Source: CAVYTF01 sp963771435
GTDB lineage: Bacteria; Bacteroidota; Bacteroidia; Chitinophagales; Chitinophagaceae
DNA length: 64,000 nt
Direction: 5' to 3'
Assembly: GCA_963771435.1 (NCBI GenBank)
Contig: CAVYTF010000006.1
Coordinates: 1-64,000, forward strand
In this document: one piece after another, positions 9,546-18,291 of the stretch
Numbering within the stretch: the stretch's first letter is position 1
How the letters are laid out: each line of letters opens with the position of its first letter
Translations under genes and position numbers: made by a program
The notes under the pieces: generated by a model
Databases searched by the model: none
Told to the model about the DNA's origin: nothing
The model's input: only the letters and a program-made list of their open reading frames with translations

Positions 9546-10082
9546 ATGAAAAAAATTATTTCTATTGCAATGTTTGCAGCATTTTGCTCTATGACCTTGC
9601 TTGCCTCTGCGCAGGATTCGAAAGATAAATCTAAACGTAAAAGCCCGCCAGACAGCGTTTCTCAAATGGTGAACGGGAAAACAGTAACCATAAATTACAG
9701 CAGCCCATCTTTAAAAGGAAGAGTAATGGGTGTAAGTGTAGAACCTTATGTTGACACAGTTTGGCGTGCAGGCGCTAATGAGGCCACAACTTTTATGGTT
9801 GACAAACCGGCAACCGTTAACGGGAAAGCACTGCCTGCGGGCAAATACGCCCTGTTTGTATTGGTAAACAAAGACAAATCATGGACATTTATTTTCAACA
9901 AAACATGGAATACATGGGGCGCTTTTGATTATGAAAAAAACAAAGCGCAGGATGCATTGCAGGTAACTGTTAAACCAGCAACCACCAGCAGTTCTGTAGA
10001 AAAACTTAAATATACCATCAGCCCAGACGGGAAAGCAAGCTTAATTTGGGGGACTACTGAAGCAAGTTTCAAAGTGAAATAA
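9546..10082 (+). CDS. DUF2911 family exported protein
   Basis: 178 residues. N-terminal signal peptide (KKIISIAMFAAFCSMTLL, cleavage after ASA-Q). The mature part carries the DUF2911 hallmarks: QMVNGKTVTINYSSPSLKGR, VWRAGANEATTF, NGKALPAGKYALF and WGAFDYEKNKAQDALQV. The family is common in Bacteroidota; it is beta-rich and its function is unknown. The start at 9546 gives a normal signal peptide; the frame's upstream 19 codons are rejected. It ends 20 bp before a terminator shared with the convergent thioredoxin gene. Confidence 0.88.
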   Translation: MKKIISIAMFAAFCSMTLLASAQDSKDKSKRKSPPDSVSQMVNGKTVTINYSSPSLKGRVMGVSVEPYVDTVWRAGANEATTFMVDKPATVNGKALPAGKYALFVLVNKDKSWTFIFNKTWNTWGAFDYEKNKAQDALQVTVKPATTSSSVEKLKYTISPDGKASLIWGTTEASFKVK

Positions 10083-10101
10083 AGCTTTAAGAAAATACAT
10101 T

Positions 10102-10134
10102 AGAAAAGCCGTTTCATTACGAAACGGCTTTTCT
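10102..10134. terminator. Bidirectional terminator
   Basis: Perfect 14-bp inverted repeat AGAAAAGCCGTTTC / GAAACGGCTTTTCT (10102-10115, 10121-10134) with a 5-nt loop, between the convergent genes ending at 10082 (+) and 10162 (-). A/T-rich arms give U-runs in both directions. Confidence 0.85.
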
Positions 10135-10161
10135 AATTATAAAAACAATTTTATAGTATTA

Positions 10162-11286
10162 TCACTTAAATATATCGTTTAATTTTTGTATCAACTGCTC
10201 ACCACGCAGGTTTTTAGCGATGATCATTCCATTAGGATCAACTAAAACATTCTGTGGAATAGATTTTATGTGGTATGCTTGTGCTGCATTGTTACCCCAA
10301 AATTTCAGGTCGCTCACTTGAGTCCACGCTAATCCGTCCATATTAATAGCATTTACCCAACCATTCTTTTCCTGGTCAAGCGACACACTAAGCACAGTAA
10401 AGTTTTTATCTTTAAAATGGTTATAGGCAGCCACCACGTTAGGGTTCTCCATACGGCACGGTTTGCACCAGCTTGCCCAAAAATCAACCAGTACATATTT
10501 GCCTTTAAACTGCGAGAGGGAAACTTGTTTGCCAGAAGTATCCGGTTGTGAAAAATCAATCTCAGGGGTGCCTACAGCTCCCACCTTTTGATCCGCAATC
10601 ACTTCTTCCAGATTTCTTGCAAACTGATTCTTAAGGCCATCGCCTGCTAGTGTTTTATACCTTCTTTCAAGTAGCATCACGTCTTTGTTTGGATCCACAT
10701 CATAAGAATAAGCAAGCACTAATGCCGCGACAGGTGAATTTTTTTTGCGTGAGAGAAACTGGTCAATGCTTCCCTGGTAAATATTGTATGCCGTGTTAAG
10801 CATTATTACCGCGCTGTCATAAGCCGCTTGCGTTGTGGCAGATTTCATCTGTGTTTGATAATGATCTACATAATCAAACAAGGGTTTTATATGATATAAA
10901 AACTCCTCGTAATCATAATTAGTGGCGGACCCGGTGATATCAATATCAGAGAAATCAGTACCATTGCCTGTCATGCGAACATGGTCATCGCCCATGAACA
11001 AAGCAAGCCTTTTTTGCAGCGAGGGGAAATTAATTGTACATATATCGTTCTCCTTCACTTTTCCCTTCAGCAAAAACTTTCCGCCAATAGCCTTTGCTTT
11101 AGCCAAAGTGTCTTTCTCAGAATAGCCCATCATATACACCTCGGTATTTTCGGGCAGGCCTTTAAATTCTCCTTCAATAACAAACCCCATTGATGATGGT
11201 GCTCCTGTACTTTGCGCGTTTACCACAAATGGAATAGCGCATATAAATAGCCACATATTCAACCTCATAAAATTATTTAAAATCAT
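10162..11286 (-). CDS. TlpA-like thiol-disulfide oxidoreductase with DUF4369 domain
   Basis: Exported thioredoxin-fold protein, 374 residues. Signal peptide (MWLFICAIPFVVNAQ), an N-terminal DUF4369 beta domain (VIEGEFKGLPENTEVYMMGY), a helical middle, and a C-terminal AhpC/TSA-type thioredoxin domain with active site WASWCKPCR (CxxC, about residues 271-274) and the cis-Pro loop SIPQNVLVD. Likely keeps periplasmic cysteines reduced, as in cytochrome c maturation or related redox work; the exact partner is unknown. The true start may be the Met at 11268 (MRLNMWLF). Convergent with the DUF2911 gene; monocistronic. Confidence 0.88.
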   Translation of the reverse strand: MILNNFMRLNMWLFICAIPFVVNAQSTGAPSSMGFVIEGEFKGLPENTEVYMMGYSEKDTLAKAKAIGGKFLLKGKVKENDICTINFPSLQKRLALFMGDDHVRMTGNGTDFSDIDITGSATNYDYEEFLYHIKPLFDYVDHYQTQMKSATTQAAYDSAVIMLNTAYNIYQGSIDQFLSRKKNSPVAALVLAYSYDVDPNKDVMLLERRYKTLAGDGLKNQFARNLEEVIADQKVGAVGTPEIDFSQPDTSGKQVSLSQFKGKYVLVDFWASWCKPCRMENPNVVAAYNHFKDKNFTVLSVSLDQEKNGWVNAINMDGLAWTQVSDLKFWGNNAAQAYHIKSIPQNVLVDPNGMIIAKNLRGEQLIQKLNDIFK

Positions 11287-11682
11287 GCCTGCAAGTTATT
11301 TAACACTCGTTTAAAATATAATGTTATTTTTAAAAAATTCTTTCTAAAGAACTTCCTTCCTTTTCCTTTTCATTTGTTTTTGCCAAATCTTATAATATTT
11401 AAATAAAATCCTATAGGATTTCGATTAAATCTTATAGGTTTAACTTTAAATACTTTATGTTTTGATTTAAATCCTGTAGGATTTAAATTTAATCCTGTAA
11501 GTTTTCAATTAAATATTATGGGATTTGCATTAAATCTTGTAGGTTTTAGTCAAATCTCATAGGTTTTGAATTAAATCTTATAGATTTTGCCTCAGAAGGC
11601 AAAACAAAAGCAAATGCTTAATTGTCTTTGTTTGTGAAATAAGCTTAGAAATCTTATTTCCAATAGTTTTTATTATTAGGAG
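11287..11682. other. Intergenic region holding a 21-bp repeat array
   Basis: About 400 bp between the thioredoxin gene and trpA with no gene. Most of the centre is the 21-bp array at 11406-11592. Two inverted repeats follow: TTTTGCC/GGCAAAA (11585-11604) and GAAATAAG/CTTATTTC (11636-11660). The second lies just after the trpA stop and could slow transcription, but it lacks a U-run. Confidence 0.5.
11406..11592. repeat. Degenerate tandem array, strict 21-bp period, 9 units
   Basis: Units begin at 11406, 11427, 11448, 11469, 11490, 11511, 11532, 11552 and 11573: seven steps of exactly 21 bp and one of 20. The first 16 bases of a unit approximate AAATCYTRTAGGWTTT, which is self-complementary in the best copies (AAATCCTATAGGATTT at 11406). 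The remaining 5 bases are variable. Every unit differs from the others by several bases, yet spacing is kept. It lies in the intergenic region beyond the trpA 3' end. Confidence 0.85.
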
Positions 11683-12453
11683 CTATTCCAGCACTGACTT
11701 TAGAAAAGTAGAGGTAGCAGTATGTATATCTGTCACAATTTCGAGTGCTTTAATATATGAGGAGCCAATAATAGCCCCGTTTGCATGTTTGCAGGCACTT
11801 TCAAAAGTCTGTTTATCTTTTATTCCAAAGCCGACAAGCACAGGATTTTGCAATTGCAGGTTTTGAAAACGCTGCAAATATTTTTCCACGGCATTAAAAT
11901 CTTTTTCATTCCCGGTAATGGACGAAGACGAAACAGCATATAAAAAACCACTGCTTAGTTCATCTAGCTTTTTCACCCTTTCATCGGATGTTTCAGGCGT
12001 AACAAGGAAAATAAAATCCAATCCATATTTTTTTATAATTGACCGGTATTCCGTTTCAAATTCATGTGGAGGAAGATCGGGCAATATCAATCCATCAACG
12101 CCAACATTTGCAGCATGAGCGCAAAACCTTTCAAAACCATATTGTAAAACAGGGTTCATATAACCCATTAAAACAACAGGTAAATGAATTTCCTTCCTGA
12201 AATCTTTTAATTGCTCAAACAGTTTTCCAATTGTCATCCCATTTCTCAATGCCTTACTGCTACTTGCCTGTATTACTTCTCCATCTGCCAGTGGGTCGCT
12301 GTAAGGCATACCAAGCTCAATGATGTCAGCGTCATTTTCCTGCAATGCCTTCATCACTTCCAGTGTGCTTTCCAAAGCAGGAAAACCTGCCGTGCAGTAT
12401 ATATTTAATACTTTACTTCTTTTCCTGTCAAACAACTCTTTTATTCTGCTCAT
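11683..12453 (-). CDS. trpA: Tryptophan synthase alpha chain
   Basis: Cleaves indole-3-glycerol phosphate to indole and glyceraldehyde 3-phosphate; indole is channelled to TrpB. 256 residues, TIM barrel. Seen: YCTAGFPALESTLEVMKAL, the signature with catalytic Glu and Asp (DIIELGMPYSDPLADGEVI), and LPDLPPHE; the conserved flexible loop continues into the C-terminal phosphate-binding glycines (VGFGIKDKQ). It follows trpB by 35 bp in the same operon. The other trp genes are 8 kb away instead of adjoining. Confidence 0.95.
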   Translation of the reverse strand: MSRIKELFDRKRSKVLNIYCTAGFPALESTLEVMKALQENDADIIELGMPYSDPLADGEVIQASSSKALRNGMTIGKLFEQLKDFRKEIHLPVVLMGYMNPVLQYGFERFCAHAANVGVDGLILPDLPPHEFETEYRSIIKKYGLDFIFLVTPETSDERVKKLDELSSGFLYAVSSSSITGNEKDFNAVEKYLQRFQNLQLQNPVLVGFGIKDKQTFESACKHANGAIIGSSYIKALEIVTDIHTATSTFLKSVLE

Positions 12454-12488
12454 AGGGTTATTCTTCAGCCTTCCTTTTCAATTCCTTT

Positions 12489-13685
12489 TCATATGTACTT
12501 AGTATCCTTATCTCCTCTTCCGCTTAAACAGAGCACAATAACATCATTTGCTTTAAGCTTTAATTGTTTCAACGCTGCCAATGCGTGTGCGCTCTCCAAG
12601 GCGGGAATAATGCCTTCCAATTTGCTTAGTTCAAACGCAGCCTGTAAGGCCTCATCATCTGTTGCACTCAGAAATCTTGCCCTCCCGCTTTCATATAAAT
12701 GCGCCTGAAGCGGCCCGATGCCCGGGTAATCCAAACCCGCTGAAATGCTGTGGGGCTCTACCACCTGACCATCTTCAGTTTGCATTACGAGGCTTTTGCT
12801 GCCATGTAAAACACCTGCCTTCCCAAGTTGTGTGGTAGCAGCACTCATGCCGCTTTTGAGGCCATGGCCTGCAGCTTCCACAGCGATCAACTGCACGCTC
12901 AAATCATCTAAATAATGATAGAACGCTCCTGCTGCATTGCTGCCGCCGCCAACACAGGCAACCACATAGTTTGGTAGCTCGCTACCCGTTTTCTCTTTCA
13001 ACTGCCATCTCGTCTCTTCGCTGATAATACTTTGAAAACGCGCCACCATATCAGGATAAGGATGCGGTCCAACTACGCTTCCTATTACATAATGCGTATT
13101 GTTTGGGTTATTGATCCAGTCGCGTATTGCTTCATTGGTCGCATCCTTTAGGGTTTGACTGCCGCTCTTTGCGGGCACAACTGTTGCCCCAAGAATCTTC
13201 ATACGTGCTAAATTTGGTGCCTGCCTTTCCATATCCTTTATGCCCATATACACAATACATTCAATGCCTTTGAGGGCACAAACTGTTGCAGTCGCTACGC
13301 CATGCTGGCCAGCTCCAGTTTCTGCAATAATGCGTGTTTTGCCAAGCCGCTGGGCAAGTAAGACCTGGCCAATGGCATTGTTTATTTTATGTGCGCCGGT
13401 ATGGTTTAAGTCTTCTCTTTTTAAATAAATAGTAGTGTTAAACATCCCGCTCAGCCGCTCGGCGAGAAACAAAGGGGTTGGCCTGCCTACATAATCCTTT
13501 AGCAAAGCATGGAACTCGGCTTGAAAAGCCGGTTCGTACATAATTTGCAGGTACTTTGTTTTAAGTTCTTCTACATTGCGGTGGAGCATTTCAGGTATAT
13601 AGGCCCCACCAAAGTTGCCATAATACCCAAAAATATTAGGCTGCTTGTAGGTGCCTTTGTTATTTGGTGTTGTTATGTTTATCAT
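12489..13685 (-). CDS. trpB: Tryptophan synthase beta chain
   Basis: PLP enzyme that condenses indole with L-serine to give L-tryptophan. About 398 residues. Seen: GNFGGAYIPEML at the N-terminus, the PLP lysine in REDLNHTGAHKINNAIGQ, GAGQHGVATATVCAL, the phosphate-binding GGGSNAAG, and C-terminal CLSGRGDKD. The frame extends 8 codons upstream to 13709, but MINITTPNNK at 13685 is the more normal start. First gene of trpBA. Being cut off from trpE-F it needs its own promoter in 13686-13760, where no full consensus was recognised. Confidence 0.95.
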   Translation of the reverse strand: MINITTPNNKGTYKQPNIFGYYGNFGGAYIPEMLHRNVEELKTKYLQIMYEPAFQAEFHALLKDYVGRPTPLFLAERLSGMFNTTIYLKREDLNHTGAHKINNAIGQVLLAQRLGKTRIIAETGAGQHGVATATVCALKGIECIVYMGIKDMERQAPNLARMKILGATVVPAKSGSQTLKDATNEAIRDWINNPNNTHYVIGSVVGPHPYPDMVARFQSIISEETRWQLKEKTGSELPNYVVACVGGGSNAAGAFYHYLDDLSVQLIAVEAAGHGLKSGMSAATTQLGKAGVLHGSKSLVMQTEDGQVVEPHSISAGLDYPGIGPLQAHLYESGRARFLSATDDEALQAAFELSKLEGIIPALESAHALAALKQLKLKANDVIVLCLSGRGDKDTKYI

Positions 13686-14135
13686 AATGCGTTTCCATAT
13701 GAATGGCATATTTTAGTATAGCAAAGTAACACTGAATTAGGATAACAGGGTAATGAGGTTTGCTATTGGGCGAGTGGGGAAGGAGTGTGAGTGGGGTTGA
13801 GTGGACATTAGGTGGGCATTGAGTGGGAACCTAGTCGACATTGCTATGGTATTGGTTGCTTGTGGAAAACAGAGAAGGTATTTTGTTCTTAAGGATCCAG
13901 GGGATAATCACAGAATTGTTTTTTGTTTCCAAGAAAAGGGGGAATGGCTATTGTGTGTTCCTTGTTATTTTCCTGGGTAAGCTTATTATAGACAAATTAA
14001 GATATGCTTCTGGTCTATTTATTTAATTTGTTCCGGGATAAATATTTTAAAAATTAATTGTTGTTTTTAAAGTTAGTTATTACTTTTATGTAAAGATCTA
14101 ATGCTTCTCTTTTACCTATTTGAAAATACTAAGCT
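13686..14135. other. Intergenic at the island edge, with a degenerate 11-bp array
   Basis: About 450 bp between divergent trpB and the 770-residue protein. At 13791-13844 units of 10-11 bp recur: GTGGGGTTGA, then GTGGACATTAG, GTGGGCATTGA, GTGGGAACCTA and GTCGACATTGC, starting at 13801, 13812, 13823 and 13834. A 61-codon frame at 13841 crosses the repeat and has no features of a gene. This marks the left edge of the DNA that splits the trp genes. Confidence 0.45.
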
Positions 14136-16448
14136 ATGTCACTTGATATCAACATCGTACTGTCTAAGCTGGAAACGCTCATAGAGGGTAACGTACAGGA
14201 AACTTTAGACACTACATGTATCCCTCCTTTTGGAAATGTTTATGTGGATCATGCGGATGTGACGGGCGTTACAAGCCATGTGGATGCCACGGCAAATGCC
14301 GCTGACTTTGATGTGAGCGTAAATATTTTTGCTGTTGACCTGCCTTCGCTGGAGGCAAATGTGAATGGAACGCCACCGGGTGCCATCATTCCCGCAGGGG
14401 TGGCTGTTATCCATCTTCAACTTTCAGTTTCAGGTACTGTGCTTCAATTGGTTTGCACTTCTGTGGATCTGCCGGGGCCGTACGAGGCGATGGCACCAGC
14501 ACTGCAAGCACTTGTGCCGCCTATATCTACAGACCTGAGCTCTTTTTTTAAGCAATTGAATATTGCTAACCCTACTAACAACAAGGTAGCTGAAGTGGGT
14601 GGCGCACTGATCATCAGTTTTGACCCAGAGAGTAGTGCAGTTAATCATTTACAGGCGGGAGAAGACTGGTGTTTCTTTCTTGATGCAGACACCATGAGAT
14701 CGTTAACGCAGTCCAAGCTAAGCGGCCCTTTATCTTCCCTTACCTCCCATGGCGTTACCGGACTGAACGAAACCATCAACTGGAACCCGGCCGGCATTAC
14801 CCCTCATATTGACATTGTTATCACGGGAAAATTCCCTGTTCCTAACCCGTTCACGGCAGGCATTACGCTTAACCTGGGAATTGATTTTGACCTGCTGCAT
14901 GTGATAGCCACTAAACTGGGTTTTGCTGATGAAGACCTTGAGTTATTAGTGACCTGGGGACTGAGCGTTGACCTGGGAGAATTTGTACCGGGATTTGTGG
15001 AAACGCTTGTTGAAAATAAAATTAAATCTTATTTCAACCCCGCTTCGTTTGGCGGTACGGCGTTGGGGCCAAATGAGTTTTCTATTGATGAAGGCCTGCC
15101 CCTTGTGCAATTCGGCGGCGCCACTTTTGAATATAATTCTATTATAGGGTTGCAGGATGGAATGGTGCTCGGTGGGAGTATCGAAGGAATAATTACTGTG
15201 ACCGATGGAGCATTTTCTTACAGCGTTAATGCATTTCCACAGGTGTATATTGAGTATGGCGACTGCATTTCGGGCAGACCGCCCGGGCCAACCACCATCA
15301 ACGATATTTCAACGCTGGCATCGGCATCTTTTCAGAACGCGGGTATGCTCTGTTCTGTCACACAGGAGTCTCCGTCCACTTCCTCAGTTAACCTAGCGCC
15401 TTACATATCAACGATACCTGCAGCGGATGTGACTGCAAGCGAGATCGATATATCTATTAAACTATCGGGCTTCCTAGGCGTGATACTCAACGCTATTGGT
15501 AAGGATGTGATCCTTCTGGTGAAAACCACGCGCGGCACAAGGATGGTGAATTTTGGACTTACACCCGCTGCGGTGATGAACGGTAACACGGTGACCAATG
15601 TAATATTTGTGCTGCTCAGAAACTGCCCGGGGCAACCGGTGCCCTGGTGGCAGGAATTTCATTCGTATAATCCGAAATGGAGCATTGACCCTCCAATAGA
15701 TTACCTGCAAAATATAGAGCAGGTTGTAGAGTTCCAGTCTGTGGTGATGCGCGTGGCGGGACTGGAAAGCGGTGAACTGCTGACATTTGACCAACCGGGT
15801 ATGGGCATGAGCGTGTTCTCTGCCGGCACTGAGGAAGCGCTGTATATACCGGCTATTTTGCCGACCCGCTCAATTGATGCGCCGGCGGTGTTAGCAAGCG
15901 TGAGCCGGCAAAGCCTGCAGGTGACCCAATCCGTCTTCCTATTCCAACGGGTAGCTGTGCTACAGACGCCAAGGGCATTGAGCCACGAGCTGAGCGAGGA
16001 GCATGGCTCAGCCAAAATAACTACCACCTACCAGGGGCATATTGAACAAACGAGGATCGACAGGTCAGGCATTATCCAAAAGCTGCAATCGCAACGGCTT
16101 GACAACAAAGACAGCATGGACGACAATTTATCAGTAGGTGATGAAGCTGATGAAGAAGTTGAACACAACAATCCAATCTTTGAAAGAGGTTTTATACAGA
16201 CAAAGCAAATACCCGGGTTTGAGGGAAGCCAATTATCTGTTGGACAGATGGACGATGGCACATTTGTTATATTATCCCATCATGAAGGGAAGCAACGTGT
16301 TGCAGGCTTTGTGCCTGATTGGCCCGATATGCCCGCCACGGCAGGTAAATGGGCTATCAGCTCAGATCGGGGGGACAGAATTGCTGTTTTTACAGTGAAG
16401 CAGCTTTCAGCGTTCGAGGGCTGTGATCGCGGGAAGAAAAGCGATTGA
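14136..16448 (+). CDS. Large unrecognised protein, beta-rich, no signal peptide
   Basis: 770 residues; no family recognised with confidence. There is no signal peptide and no transmembrane helix. Residues 1-370 alternate short beta-type segments with amphipathic helices (for example VETLVENKIKSYFNP). A long hydrophobic-striped middle follows (370-600). Residues 640-665 form an acidic, low-complexity linker (DNKDSMDDNLSVGDEADEEV), after which comes a small C-terminal domain (about 675-765). The pattern loosely recalls TULIP/P47-like lipid-binding proteins, but that is inference only. It is higher in G+C than the flanking spacers, and the gene sits alone at the left edge of the island between trpB and trpF. 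Clearly a real gene by length and codon structure. Confidence 0.75.
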   Translation: MSLDINIVLSKLETLIEGNVQETLDTTCIPPFGNVYVDHADVTGVTSHVDATANAADFDVSVNIFAVDLPSLEANVNGTPPGAIIPAGVAVIHLQLSVSGTVLQLVCTSVDLPGPYEAMAPALQALVPPISTDLSSFFKQLNIANPTNNKVAEVGGALIISFDPESSAVNHLQAGEDWCFFLDADTMRSLTQSKLSGPLSSLTSHGVTGLNETINWNPAGITPHIDIVITGKFPVPNPFTAGITLNLGIDFDLLHVIATKLGFADEDLELLVTWGLSVDLGEFVPGFVETLVENKIKSYFNPASFGGTALGPNEFSIDEGLPLVQFGGATFEYNSIIGLQDGMVLGGSIEGIITVTDGAFSYSVNAFPQVYIEYGDCISGRPPGPTTINDISTLASASFQNAGMLCSVTQESPSTSSVNLAPYISTIPAADVTASEIDISIKLSGFLGVILNAIGKDVILLVKTTRGTRMVNFGLTPAAVMNGNTVTNVIFVLLRNCPGQPVPWWQEFHSYNPKWSIDPPIDYLQNIEQVVEFQSVVMRVAGLESGELLTFDQPGMGMSVFSAGTEEALYIPAILPTRSIDAPAVLASVSRQSLQVTQSVFLFQRVAVLQTPRALSHELSEEHGSAKITTTYQGHIEQTRIDRSGIIQKLQSQRLDNKDSMDDNLSVGDEADEEVEHNNPIFERGFIQTKQIPGFEGSQLSVGQMDDGTFVILSHHEGKQRVAGFVPDWPDMPATAGKWAISSDRGDRIAVFTVKQLSAFEGCDRGKKSD

Positions 16449-16522
16449 GCTAAGCAAGAGAATTAAAACGGAAAAGTTCGTGAAGGAATAACACTACCTT
16501 CTATTTGGTCTAATGCTTTCGT

Positions 16523-17485
16523 TCACTTTTTCTTTTTTAATTGTTGTTGCAATGCCTTGCCTTTTGCCGTCAGGCGGTATTTTTGGTTAGGGTCGTTGGC
16601 TTTTTCAGCAATTGTCATTTCGATCCACTTTTCCTGCAAAGCCGGGTTAAGGTAATTCTCCCTGAATGTTGGGTTATGTTTCAGATCAAGAATATCCATA
16701 ATTTTTTGCCGTGCCATTGCTTTATTCAACACTAAAATAAGTCTTTTAACCTGGTCGGTAGGTTGGTCGGTAGGTTGGTCGGTAGGTTGGTCGGTAGGTT
16801 GGTCGGTAACCTGGTTTTTTCTCCATAAAACAATTTTAAATTCTTCTTCCTGAACAAGGTCCGGTTCACGCAGCCCGGCAGCCGCGCAGGAACGCATCAG
16901 ATCGGGAATGCCGGTTCCCAGGCGTTCAATAAACCCCGCCAGGTATAATGGTTCAGCCAATAGCGGATTGGGCGGAAAAGAACCATGCGGCTGCTTCAGT
17001 TTTGCTACGGAGAGAAAATAAGGAAGATGGCCCGGGTTCCATATTTCCAGCCGGTTCCTGAAAAGCATCACCTGTACGGAACCGGTACTGGTATAATCCC
17101 TGTGCGCAATGGCATTTACAATGGCTTCAGCTATGGCTGAGCGGGGAATTTCATATTCAACAGGCACATCTATTGAACGGCTTCGGTCACCAACAGAAAG
17201 GTCAATGCGCGACAAAACAAAATCTACCGACCGGTTCACCTGTTCAAAAGCATCGCCCTTGTAAACCTGGTATGCAGGAATGGGCTTGCTGATCTCATTG
17301 CCGTGAAAAAGCACACAACGAACTTCAGCCGTAATAAAGAACTGCTGTGGTTTTTTGCCAAATAAAAGAACAGCAGCGTTAGTAAGCCTACCTTCACGAA
17401 GCAGGTTCAGATGAATCAATATATCTTCAAGGGAAGCCGTGGCATCAATAGGAGATACCTCTTTTGGAACGGGCTGTTTCCACAA
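16523..17485 (-). CDS. GHKL-ATPase/winged-helix half of a frameshifted DUF4062 protein
   Basis: 320 codons from a TTG at 17485. Contains the segment NLLREGRLTNAAVLLFGKKP, normally found inside longer AlbA_2/HATPase_c_4 proteins. Next comes a GHKL-type N-box (AEAIVNAIAHRDY) with the following IWNPGHLP and FIERLGTGIPD motifs, then a run of PTDQ repeats (about residues 227-244), then a winged-helix-like tail ending in lysines. The start is not credible as an independent gene: it overlaps the end of the DUF4062 frame (17445-18023) by 41 bp in the +1 frame, and in relatives both halves are one protein. Probably a pseudogene, or a gene needing +1 frameshifting or a sequence correction. Confidence 0.7.
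   Translation of the reverse strand: MWKQPVPKEVSPIDATASLEDILIHLNLLREGRLTNAAVLLFGKKPQQFFITAEVRCVLFHGNEISKPIPAYQVYKGDAFEQVNRSVDFVLSRIDLSVGDRSRSIDVPVEYEIPRSAIAEAIVNAIAHRDYTSTGSVQVMLFRNRLEIWNPGHLPYFLSVAKLKQPHGSFPPNPLLAEPLYLAGFIERLGTGIPDLMRSCAAAGLREPDLVQEEEFKIVLWRKNQVTDQPTDQPTDQPTDQPTDQVKRLILVLNKAMARQKIMDILDLKHNPTFRENYLNPALQEKWIEMTIAEKANDPNQKYRLTAKGKALQQQLKKKK
16753..16812. repeat. 12-bp tandem repeat encoding PTDQ repeats
   Basis: Four identical 12-bp units GGTCGGTAGGTT (16753-16800) plus a fifth diverged unit (GGTCGGTAACCT), in frame inside the ATPase gene. They encode a Pro-Thr-Asp-Gln linker between the ATPase and winged-helix parts. Identity of the units suggests recent slippage. Confidence 0.85.
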
Positions 17486-18023
17486 ACCATTTTATTTTTT
17501 CCGCATCCATATTATCTACGGAAGCATCTTTACAAATAGTGGCATCAAAAGGCCCTGAACGGATAAGTTCTTTAGCTTCCAGCAGGTTAATAAGCGCAGC
17601 ATACACAGCCGTTTTCAGTTCTGATATGGATGAGAAACCTTTTCTAACTACTATATCCTCTGCTTTCCTTATAAGCAACTGTTCTTTAGCATGTTTTTCA
17701 TCAGCAGGAACAAGGCTGATAAAGATCAAACGGGTTTTATGTTCCGATGAAGCGAGATCAAATTCTAATTCGGTGGGGGAAATACCCTGCTTGTTTTCAG
17801 AACCATATTCTTTGCCGAAAATACCAAGGTAAACATCACACCATCTCACCTGTTCCAGGTAAGCAACAGAGGCTTTTATATCCGCTGCAGGAAGCTTTTC
17901 AAATATAAATGGTTCAAAGAACCTGCCTAACAAAGCATCGGTTGTTAAATAGTCAAAAAGCATCTGCCTTTCAGCGGCAAATTCAGATTGAACACTGCTT
18001 ATAAATATTCTTTGTTTGTTCAT
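17445..18023 (-). CDS. DUF4062 domain protein (N-terminal half of a frameshifted gene)
   Basis: 192 residues. DUF4062 signature at the start (RIFISSVQSEFAAERQML), then WCDVYLGIFGKEYG and GISPTELEFDLA, the typical core of this domain, which resembles nucleotide-binding/TIR-like folds. It ends IKWFVETARSKRGISY and stops just where relatives continue into the ATPase domain; that continuation is found one base out of phase in 16523-17485. The fusion is thought to be a regulatory or defence-type protein, but its biochemical role is unknown. Likely broken by a single-base indel near 17450-17465. Confidence 0.75.
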   Translation of the reverse strand: MNKQRIFISSVQSEFAAERQMLFDYLTTDALLGRFFEPFIFEKLPAADIKASVAYLEQVRWCDVYLGIFGKEYGSENKQGISPTELEFDLASSEHKTRLIFISLVPADEKHAKEQLLIRKAEDIVVRKGFSSISELKTAVYAALINLLEAKELIRSGPFDATICKDASVDNMDAEKIKWFVETARSKRGISY

Positions 18024-18291
18024 GTGTTTTCTGCATTAATGCTTAAAGTCGTTATCTAACAAGCTTTGCTTTATGCTGTTTATACCCATGGTGAAGATAT
18101 TTATTTTTGTATAGCGCTGGTATAATTATGAAAGATCATTTTTTTCTTGCTTCGAAGTGTGGTTAGGTAAGGGCTGAATCACTGATCAACCCGATCAAAG
18201 GATTCTCACGAATCGGGGTAATGAGCAACCAATGCAAGGTGGCGTGCTATATATAGGCTATACAATGAAGACGCATAGTAGACCGGAAGGG
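18024..18291. other. Intergenic, nothing recognised
   Basis: About 270 bp between the 3' end of the BRO pseudogene and the start of the DUF4062 gene. No frame, hairpin or repeat of note. Confidence 0.3.

Noticed and set aside
13841..14026. 61-codon hydrophobic frame before the 770-residue protein
   Set aside because: Begins inside the 11-bp array and has no start context or family match.
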